From the NCBI RefSeq assembly GCF_036324505.1, contig NC_086357.1, positions 22,083,293-22,147,292 of the forward strand: 64,000 nt of DNA, read 5' to 3'. The notes under the pieces are model-generated. The model saw only the letters and a list, made by a program, of their open reading frames with translations. It did no database searches and was not told where the DNA came from. Numbering within the stretch: the first letter of the stretch is position 1; each line of letters starts with the position of its first letter. Positions 25,701 to 36,900 of the stretch are shown piece by piece. The translations under genes were made by a program, and so were the position numbers. The stretch comes from Eleginops maclovinus. Lineage: Eukaryota > Chordata > Actinopteri > Perciformes > Eleginopidae.

Positions 25701-28700
25701 GATATGAAAACAAGAGCCTTGCTGATAAGCCATTACTGCCTCTGGTGCTCTAAAAAGTTGGTGTGAGTGTATCTCCAAGGTTGCTTTCCCTCAGAGTTTC
25801 TCAACCAGCTTGTCTTATTTCGCTAAATTCATTATATGCAGGTACATGGCACCCACTGTCTCTGTAATTCATAATACTAATACAAGGAGAATCTCACCTT
25901 CACTAACATCATTCATGCTGTATAATCTTTGTGTCGAGAAACCACATACTTGTATTTTATCCTTTAGATTTAATAGTAATTGATTTTCTCTAATGCTGAA
26001 GTATCCCCAGCGCCCTTGTTACTTTCACTCGGAACTGAATTTCCTAGCATCATCCAGCTCTTTGTCATATTATGTTTGTGTATGGGAGGGAAAGAGAGAG
26101 AGGAGGGAGGCAAAAGAAAGAACATTTGCTGCGCAGTGTGTCTGAGTGTGTACACGTCTGTATGAGTCGACACGGGTCTCTGCCACAGTAAATAAGAGTC
26201 ATGGCCAAACTGAGCGGGGGGCACAATGGTCTCCCCGCAGACCGCCACTGCCTCCACCACCCCTTCAACATTTGCATTTCTCCACATTTCCTGGGAAAGG
26301 GCTGCATTTCATGAATGGTAATGAAGGTGGGAGTTTTACTGGGAAGAGCACAAGAGATGGCCTTGCAATTACTCTGGGACGGTCAATTTACACATTTCAC
26401 ACTGGGTCTCATGGCTGTGATGTGAAAATGAGGGGAAACGGATAAGCCCCCAAGAGCTGGCTATTTGAAACAATTTATCCTAGCATTTGGAAAATATATA
26501 TAACTTTAACATCCAAATGAGTACAGGGGAGATCATTAGGTGTTACTCGTTCTCTGTGAGTAAACACATTGCTGGTGATCATGTGTGTTTATGCAGTGTG
26601 AGGCCCGGGTTTTTATCTCAGTTCCGGATGGGAAGCTTTTCCTAAATTCATTTTACTCTGCTTCAAGTAGAGTGTGCATGCACGTGCAAACGGCAGTACG
26701 TGTGAGTGCTCTGCCTCAGCGGGGAAGAGGAAAGTTTGTGTGCAGATAAGTTGCCAATGGGAAAATTCTGAGTCAACTCTGGCCCCTGAAGCATCTCAAG
26801 GGCCCAGAGGGTGGGACAAGGGGGAGGGAGAGGGGAATGGGAGAGAGGCAGTGTGATAGAAGGTAGAGGGGGCGCATGGTGAGAGCGGCTGCATAGGCTG
26901 TCTGAACTCATCAAAGAGCCGGGGGTCTGCTGTGTGAATATGGTGCCATGCCCTGAGGGGGATGGGGGGTACAGTAGGAGGGCAGAGGGAAGCTGATGAA
27001 GGGGTTGGAGGGTACTAGTTGCTTAATGTGTGTGTGACTACGTGCTGTGGGTAGTGAGATTATGTAAAAGCATAGCAGCTCTGCTTTTAAAGAGGAGGGG
27101 ACGGAGAAGGGCTGCTGAATGAAGTCATCATAGTTTGGCAAGTTCATTTTCCCTGACGGAAATGAATACCAAGTAGGGTTCAAAACGTGTCTTTGTGTAC
27201 TGAAATGACTAGAAAGGTTACACGTTTCACTGGCTGGTGCCCTGTTTTTAAATGCTTCATGATTAATTGGACCACATCACAGTCAAGCTACAGGTCAGAC
27301 GTAGGGGTTAAACTGTGTGTCATGTGTTCTTAGTCATTGGCGGTCCTACCTCAGCAATACACCGTCCATCTAAAGGGGAATACTGGTCAAATAAAAATGA
27401 TGTGTGTGGCGATAGTCAGCAGAAATGGGGAAAGGACAAATCAAAACGCTTGTTAAAAGCCACTATGTGTCGAATGATGATGTTATCTAAAATTACTCGG
27501 ATTTTCTGAGTTTTGTAGCTACGCGTTGAAGATCTATGAGACGTTTCTGGTAAAGGTTAGCACACGTCAGCGCAGCATCGGTTGCCTTCGGTGCATACTT
27601 CTCTGTCCGTGCGTTCGATCCATGGGACAGAAGTTTTCTACATATAATGGGTTTAAACATATTGCCTATATCAGGGGTATCCAAACTTTTTTCGCTGAGG
27701 GCCGCACTCAGAAAAACATATAAGGGCTGGGCCCCTCACTAGGAGTCAAATGGCCTCATAAGATAAGTTATAGTTTAGCAAAATCAATCAAATGTAGGTA
27801 AATTATGATCGATACTTGAATATGCTTTCAGAAGAAAAAAAACAACACATCTTTCCATAGGGTTTCATTTATTTTGTTGGCAGTCCATCCCTTAAAAAAT
27901 AAGCTTCAGATGGCTTATAATAAAGGGGAACTATGAAGGATATATTTCAAGCTGGTTATGTAAATAAGTTATTGGGCTTTTTTTGTCAACTAAGATTTGT
28001 TAGAAAATGTTTTCAACTTTAAACGGCAGTGTTTATTTGACATTGGGCTTATTAACACATGAATACTACTGTGTAATGTCTGCTTACATATTTAAGAAGA
28101 ACAATATCAGACATTTCTGGGCCATATTCCATTATACTTTTTGAATTTGCTGAATCCAAATGGAATACGGGCTGCATTTGGCCCCCCGGGCTGCATTTGG
28201 CCCCCCTGGCCTGTATGAAATGCATGTTTGATCAGTTGGGGGATAAAATTACCTTTTAGCTTAATGTGGTCTACTTGTTAGCAAACATTAGCTCCATATC
28301 TACTGGTATTGTAGTGATTCTGGCTACTGATGGATGAAGCACAATATGAACTTGTTTTCTTTTCAAAAAACACATGAGTGAAACAGAACAGATCCTTCCA
28401 TGTAGCTGCCCCGGTGCTTTATATGTTCACCAGGTATTCACTTCATCTGTCCATCTAGCATTTGGTGCTCGACAATGGCAAACTGTACATTTTGAATAGC
28501 ATTTTGACTGAAAAAGCTTCCTGTTGTAGCTGAAAATGACACTATGAGAGCACTGAGTATAAGCCTAAACACTTGAGTTGCAGGGCCACAAAACCAAAAC
28601 AATGAACCTAAAGACCCTGAAATACTAAATAGAACTGAGAGGAAGTGCAGAGTCCAGTTGTCATTCTCTGTGGACGGCACCTTTCACATAAGCATATTCA

Positions 28701-31700
28701 TTTAAACCATTGTTAATATAAATGTATATTATTCATACCCAATTATAGCAGCTTCAGGGACTTTGTAGAACAATGTGAGTTAGCACATCCTGGACATTTG
28801 TTAAGTGACTTAACTCCCTGGAATAGTATTTTTTATCTACTGTATGGCGTCAGTCAGCACATATTTGTATGTTAGATTGAATGTGTTTTTATTTGAGTTG
28901 TTCTGTGTCTATCAATCCGAACTCACCGCATGTGCGTAAGAGCTGTAGGTGCTGAAGGGAAGGGCGATGGCTGGGTTGAAGATGCCAAACTGCCCGACCA
29001 TCTGCTGCATACGTCTGATGGTGCGCTCCTTGTCTGTGTCGGCGAACTTGACCACCAAGCTGGAGGAAGCACCCTGAGGGGGTTGAGAGAAACAGAGGAT
29101 CTGAGGAAAAACAACATTGACACTTAACCTGGGATTTAGTGCAAGCACCTTTAATGTTAACACTAGCTCAGTCAGTCAGCAACAACATCCTTTCATCCTC
29201 TACCCCCCAAAAAGGCTTAGCCACAACAGGAATTATTTTGGATTTGTGACTGTTAGGATTTACCAAGTATTTAGAGAAACCTGACAAAAGGCTTAGAAAG
29301 GTTCAATACAAGGGCATGAATAATGGTATTTGTTATTATTTCAGATTTTTTAGTATACCATGATCATTAGCAACAACAACCGGTGATAACATCAATATCT
29401 GGAGAGCTCCTCTAATTAGATGTCAGAGCTTTTTATTTTTTGGCATTCGAGATGAACCATCATTGCACATTTGTATTATTGCAAGGTTGTTCCTCCTCAT
29501 TTTGTGGCTGGCATACATAAACATGAACCTAAGAGAGATATGGGAAAAAGAAAAATTATTCTCCCTACTGAGTGAACAGCTCTGTAGGCAGATGTGCAGA
29601 CAGAAGCCTTCCGTTCTTTCAATCAGTGTTTAACATGTACAAAGTCACTCGGGGCAGAGCAGCCTCGCTGTGCATGACATAAATACTTTATATTTCCCCC
29701 AGCTTTCCCACTCTGGAACAGTACATATATGTAACCTTGGTGCTCCTTCCCACAGATTAGGTTAACATATCTGCAATATACAATGATTTGAAGGAAGAGC
29801 TACAATTGGCAGCGGTTCCTATTGACCTCGGTGAAAGTGTTCTTCAAAGGAAATGTGGCTTTTTAGGGCAATTTCCCTCTTTCTGCCCTCCGCTTAGCTT
29901 CCCCTTGCTTTATGTGGCTCTCTTGTAAACACTATTGCCTCTTCCTGCAGCCCAATAATGAAAACAGCAGGTGTGTCTGCCACACACCCTTCATTAAGAA
30001 TCTTCGAATGATTTAGCACTACAGTTGACCTTTTGTGTGCTCCGCCTCTCCTCCCCTCTGCGCCCCCAAACTGGCCAATCGATCCACATAAAAGGCCGAA
30101 ATATTACTCTGATCTGACAGTGTAGAAAGGTTGTGCGTCAGTCATGATAAGAGGCCCCCTGAAATTGGTGCAAGATTGTCAATATCAGTGGTGACTGGTG
30201 GAGTGGCTGGATTGAAGGCTGGGGGAGGGGGCTTTTAAAGGGCTACAGGGGGATTTCTCGGTGAGGTTGGATGTGGGAGTTGTGTAGGACTCTAGGCAAG
30301 CAGTTATAAATGGGCAGCAAAATTACAATAATTTAATTATTTATCAAGTTTTTATTTTTCTGTTTGCTTATTCTGACTGAGGTCTGGAGCTCTGCTAATG
30401 AAGACATTTACAGAGATGCTCAAAGACAGGCCGACTAGCATATAGATTATATCCTCTCTTTTTCTCCCCACTTTCTTTCAATATTCCCCCAAGCCCTCTC
30501 CTCCTGGTTTGCTCCAGAGGTTGAATCGCAGGTTTGAAAGATTGTAGGTGAGAGGCCAGTTAGTTGCCTGCCTGACTAAAGAGATTATTGTCTCGTTAGC
30601 AGAGTGATTGACTAACTGGCAGGCTAGGTGACTAGATGGCTTGCTAACTGGCTGACGGACTGCAGTATTCGTTAGACTGACAAGCCGGCTGACATCTGTA
30701 CAGCTGATTGACTAAATGTTTCCCTTCGTGCTGCAAGTGTCATCCCATTCCTGTCACCCCGGAACAACATTATCCCTGGCCACTGAGCGCTGTGTATGAT
30801 TCTACAATAAACAGGACAGAAAAAAGAGATAGAACCTCATCTATAAGAGGTATTATTGAGCTTCTCAATCTCATTAAAACACCTCATAGACTATGCTCGG
30901 TCACTTCAAGGTTAACCTTGGCTCAGTTACTGGTTTAGGGTTTGTCTGTTGTGTCTGTCCAGCTTTTTAGTATCTGCCTCATTAACTTTATTATGAGGTT
31001 TAACTTTGGGAGAGTCCAGGACATGGCAGAGCATGACCAGAATACAAAGGAGATGTGCTAGTACATAATGAATACTTTAACTCCTTCTCACAGTAAAAAA
31101 AGGAAAGAAAAAAGCTACTGAAGGTCTACCTTCTTTGGTAATGAGAGCTGTGTGTTCTTCTCTGCTTCTTTAATTTATTGGGAAAGGCTGGGTTTTATAA
31201 TCTGAGGGTATTAAGTTGAATCACTGAAGTCAACCTCTCTCTTAGACTGGAGTGTGCCTGCTTGGATGATAGAAACATGGTTTACTGTGAACTGACATGT
31301 CTGTTTGTATAAGAGCCTGTTCTTTAATATCTGTTCATGTATGTCCCACTCTCTGCAAGGCATTCTTTAATGGAAGTCCATAAGCTGTCTTTGCCCTCCC
31401 GCTGGTTCTCCTCATGACACCTGAATCCTATGGTTTATCGGCCAAGCATCCGATGCCACATTTGTTTATCTCCCAGGTTTTCCCAGTTAGGCCCGTCAGG
31501 ATATCAGTGAGTAGAATCGCCACTGCTATAAACAGAGCAGGATGAAGTATGAAGTAAAAGTCTCATTACATCTTTAAGCTGCCAAGTGTGAGCAGAATCC
31601 CAGGCGTCTCCCAGCTGCCTAGAGAGCCACTGAAGGAAGGGGGAGTTAAACAGGGAGGAAAAAAAAAAGAAGTCCCTGCATAGACCCCGAACCAAAAGGA

Positions 31701-33222
31701 AAGGCTGCTTCTTTCTCATTGCCAAGGAAGCTCGCTGTCTGTCTAAGCTGCACGCCCAGCTATACATCCCATACTTCTTGCATTAGTGCAGGGCAGAGCT
31801 AGAAAGGAGTCACATGGTGAGGGCCTTCATGTTGTCCCAGTTCGCTTGGGTAAGTCATCCTATGAATCAGTCTGTAAAACCACTAGCACAAAAACCAAAA
31901 AATGACATACATGCCATCGTTCTTATAAACATGTTTTCATCCCCGCCTGAAAAACAAAAAACTATTTTAATGAGAATGTATCCCCACTAAAGCTGCCTGT
32001 TCCTCCACAACATATGGCATCATATTCTGCCTGCATTGCTTACCATACATTAAAACATGATTTTATATTCACAAAGTTACAACTTTATATTAAAAATTCA
32101 TTCGACCAGAGTGCTTCCATCAGGGACATGAGTGCATAGCGTGTGATGCTCATGTGGACGCCACTTGACATGTTTGTTTTGACATTATGGTGGGTTTCAC
32201 ATTTCTTGAGATGTCACGAAATTCCCGCAGTTTGAAATGTATTTATTGTTGCTTTCAATGAATCCTACATTGATGCTGCATATACTGTACAGTCAGCCGC
32301 TACAGTACACAGTGTATAATTTATTCCCTTTGCATGATACTATTCTACTTATTCTTACTGATAGTGCATTACCACCGAAGGAGTCATGAATACACATCGT
32401 CTTTGAGCTTGGATAGTAAAATAATGGATGACTGTAATCTATGAGGTTATTAGAATGTAAATTGCCTGGGCAGAAATACTTGTGGGGGCGATGACAGATC
32501 TTAAACAATAAACATTAACTTAAAAAATATAAAGGCAGAACGTTGTTTAATGAATAGCAGCACCATGATCTATCATCCTCGTGAAAAACTGACATTAAAA
32601 CTCTGCATCTCATTGAATTCACAATGAGATCATTACTGTGTTCAAACCAGCCGTTATATACTGTGGTATCTGCAGCATTTTTTGCCTTTCCACCATCTCT
32701 TTATTTAGTCATTATTTAAGGCAGTGACACGTTGATCAGTACATTAAAACAATGTGTCTTGTTGAGTGTTAAATCCTGGCTCTCACGGCACTTGCATGTG
32801 TGTGTTCTCTGTGTGAAGTAATAGAGAAGATCCAGCAGCTGGGGAGTCACATTTGGATGTTTATTTTTACCCTCTTTGCTCTTCTCTTCACTCTCAATCA
32901 TCCAGCCCTCTCTTCTATGCAAACTTTACCTCATTTGCTTTCCTTTGTTCTGCTCTTATCCTTCCATCATCCTGCTCCAGTATTTCTGTGTCAGTCCCTG
33001 TGTCAGCAGGAAACAGTCTCAAACCCCGGCTGAGCTGATGCGGATACGGATTGAAAAAATCATCACGGCTCTGCAGACCTGACCCACACTCCCCCCCCTT
33101 CCCCCTCGTCTCGGCGTAATTCTGTCCCGGGACTTACTTCCTACACGGCCCTGCTGAATCCCGGCAATTTGCTTTACAGCTCTGGCGTTTAAATGTTTAA
33201 TTGAGCCACATTCTGAACAGTG

Positions 33223-33314
<92 letters not shown>

Positions 33315-33861
33315 TGTGTGTGTCTGTCCGTGTGTGTGCATGTGCGTGCACGTGCGTGTGTGTGAAAGCTGGACCCAGCTGAGAAATAGCAGTGGTGTGT
33401 ATAGGAGGCTTGAAATATGATGGGTAAGGGTGTGATGGAGATCCAGCCAAGGTCTTATATGTGACCCACGGATGCACTCCTATTAACTCACACACTTACA
33501 CTATCTTGCTATGATCCTTCATGCAGTGACATTATGTCGTAGTTAGCTATTGGCAGATCATTTTTCACCTGGATGAGTTCACTGAAGTATCCCCCACATG
33601 TATGCATATGTAAAGTACATTTTCGCATGCTCTGATCCTCATTTATCTACACACGTACATTCTCTCAGTTTCCTATTTCCTTCCCGAATTGCACATACAA
33701 TACATACAAAATGCCCACACCCCCCCTACATGAATAACACAAATATATTCAACCCAAGTCCTGCGAGCTGGAAAATAAGATCAGTCAGGGAGCCTTTGAC
33801 CCTAGCCTGTGGCTGTACGAGCATGTGACAGTGAAACAGAGAGAGAAGCAATATAGAAATA

Positions 33862-33904
<43 letters not shown>

Positions 33905-36900
33905 TTGATGCAGATGTGCTAGCCACATAGTGCTTCTGTTTGTAGGCCTATATGTTTATGTATGCACACACATGCATTTGTGTGTGCGTGTGTGTGCACA
34001 CTCATAAACTCTAAGGAGCCCGTGCTCATGCTTTGGGGGATTGGCAGCAGATCTATCAAACTGCTGTAGTTAGTGGCAGTGTTAATATTCAGTGCACTTC
34101 AACACCTCAGCTTGCAACGCTATTGGCCGGACTTTATTCATGGTCATCTCTCTGAGTCTGCTCAACAGCCACGGCCTTGCTGTGGCAGTAAATATGCACA
34201 CACACACTCTCATGCTGGCTCAGTTTGTCTTGTTTCATTAGAACAATTAATCATCTCTATTAGCTCCGGAGAAGTGAAGATGAGACAATCGCCTAAAACG
34301 GTTGCAGGCAGTGGATGCCCTTCATAAGTTGAGTTCTGTATGCATCCTGCATTGTAGCTGTCAATAGTCTATTTTCTTTTGATTCACTTCTTTATTCATG
34401 TATTCATTTTTGAATGCATCCAGCAGTGCAAATGAAAGATTATTTATATATTCAGTCCATCAATGTACTTGTACGTGACTTAGTTTTGCCACTGTGACTC
34501 AACCGCAATCAAAAAACTCAAATGAATACAGGATGTATGGTCCAAGGTTTTTCCAGGATGTTTGCTACATTGATAGACACTTTTCTGTGAATAGCAGTGT
34601 CCCACTGAGGCGTAATGGCCCACCGGTGGTCCGCTAATCTAAGCGAGGCAGGCACACTGCGCCCTCTCCTCCAGCAGCCACAGGATATGAGATGCTGATC
34701 AGATTTCTATAATCAATTTACCAGAGCAGGAGGTATAAATCCTGTCCGTTCACTCCTTCTCCCTCACCCCCCACTCCCCCCCTTTCTCTATCTTTCTCCC
34801 CAGCTCTCGCCCCCTCCCTTCTGCCCCCTGCTTATAGTTAGATGAATAATTCAGCAGCCAATGTGGTGAAAGGTGGAGTAAACAAGTCTATTGCCTAATA
34901 TCCCGAGAGGCTGCCAAAGAGAGACGAGTGAGGGCAGAGAGCTAGCAGAGTTAGGGGAATGGAGCAACAAAGGAGGAGGGTATCTATGGAGAATGGACAT
35001 CCAGAGTCTTTCCTCATGACCTGCAGTCATTTGCACTTAGATTGACTCAGAGGTTGCAGCCAAAATGGCACAGCCGGTTTCTAGTCCTCCTCTATGCTTT
35101 CCTCTCTTGAGCCACACATTGGCAACCATTGATAATGAAATCATACAGAGAAACACAACATCTGTGAGATAGGGCGGGAGAGAGTTCAGGGTCCTTGCTT
35201 CTCCGAGGCGAGAGTTCCCGAAACCAAAAAAATGAGGATAAAAGCATCTACTTGGAGCGACTGTATAATATGGGATGGGTCTGCTCACCGGATGTCACGG
35301 AATATAACTCCATTCAGGTTTGGAGAGCAGAATAAGTAGCTTTTATTTGACACCATCAGGTATACAGGAGGCAGGCCCAAACTTGAGACACATACAAATG
35401 AGCTGTACAGCGTCTATGTTCATAGTAAATCCAATACAGACAGAATTCAGAGGACGCAGTGTGCTTACATAACGAGCAAATGTAATCTCACACTGGAGTT
35501 ATATTCACTGATTATGCAAGCAGAACTACTGATTGATGACTCACCCAAAATTCAATTATCATTCTAAACAGTTTTATCTGGAAATTAGATTTGGAATTTT
35601 ATTTTTTACCAAGTAGCATGTTAATTAAAAAGACAGAAGGCTATTTCAGGCTGTATCTGTTTTTAAAGCTGGATGAGGATGGTTGCACTTCATACAAATT
35701 GAGTAAAAGTTGGGGGTTGGTAAGCAAAAAAAGAGGTTAGAGCTCTAAATAAAAACTGCACATAGCTATTTCAGTCAGTGTGTAGGTGTGCATGCAATGG
35801 ATGTGTGTGTTTATGTCTTGGTTGTGGGGAGAGAGCTGTACTCACTGGCATGGTCTGGCTGCCGTGGAGGGCACTGATTGCAGACTGAGCCTCAGTATGT
35901 GTGGAGAACTTGACAAATGCGCAACCTGGAAGAGAGAACAGAAGCACATCACACACATGCAGGTGCAAACACAGGCACACACACACAGCTGCAGTAAACG
36001 TATTCAATCGAGTGAGTTTAAAAGCCTACGGTATATTAATAAAGGATGTTGAATTGTATTTGACACCACGGAAATCACTGTGCTGCAAGAGGCTCTCATT
36101 GCACAGCAGGCTGCCCCACTCCGGGCATTAGGCAGGCAGACAAGCAGGCAGAAGCTGTAGGCTAAAGATTGCACTGATGAAGCAGAAAAGCATGCTATTT
36201 AGCACCACATGCCTGCCTCTGCATATTAAATACTAGCTGAACTGGCTACACTCCAAACAATTAAGCTTTACATTTAAAAAACACTCCATCTGAGATCTCT
36301 GTAGAATTTATTGTTCCCATAACGGGATGTGCGGATCAATATTTGTGAATATGACGACGTCTGTCCAAAGGCCAGGAACCACAAACCCAACACTCTTGGC
36401 TCTAATGTCCTTAAGAAACACTACGAGGAGAAGATACAGTGAAAACCAGTTGAAGATGGCTTTGCGGGTTTACAAAGTGAGCTGTTACACATGAATTATT
36501 CACTCACTAAACTGGAGTATGGCCCTCTTTTAAAACTAAAAGAAAATTGATTTAAAGCTGTACATTTTGTCTCCTTTAGAAAAACTACAACTTACTCTCT
36601 TAAAATAATTCCTTCAAATAAACTCATAAATGTTGTAATTCATTTTCAGGAATAGTATGACCCCCCTATGTACACATGTCTAAAGTACATACGGAACAAT
36701 GGAATAGTAATGATGTTAGTTTATGGTAATTTATTAATTCTACTTCACTGTTTTTATCAAGGCTGGAAGGCAGAGACCACTGGTACACGTGATCAGTGTT
36801 TTACAAAGCTGTGTAAATGCTACATGTGTATGCAGATTTCTAGTCTCTGGATGGAGTTGGAAAACTTTAAGAGGTAAGAGGGAACCAAAGAAATCTGGGT

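Larger units (their letters stand above)
21493..28926 (-). other. celf5: celf5 intron (7434 bp)
   Basis: GT-AG intron between the 147-nt and 145-nt exons. It includes a hAT-like element (27672-28208), a candidate conserved block with two octamer motifs (22880-23130) and GA-rich stretches. No nested gene was seen. Confidence 0.85.
29074..35845 (-). other. celf5: celf5 intron (6772 bp)
   Basis: GT-AG intron between the 80-nt and 147-nt exons. It contains two GT microsatellites (33226-33364, 33864-33906) and a decayed short tandem repeat (30550-30715). No transposon ends or nested gene were recognised. Confidence 0.85.

Noticed and set aside
33019..33495. 158-residue minus-strand frame with long His/Thr run
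   Set aside because: Translation of the GT microsatellite.
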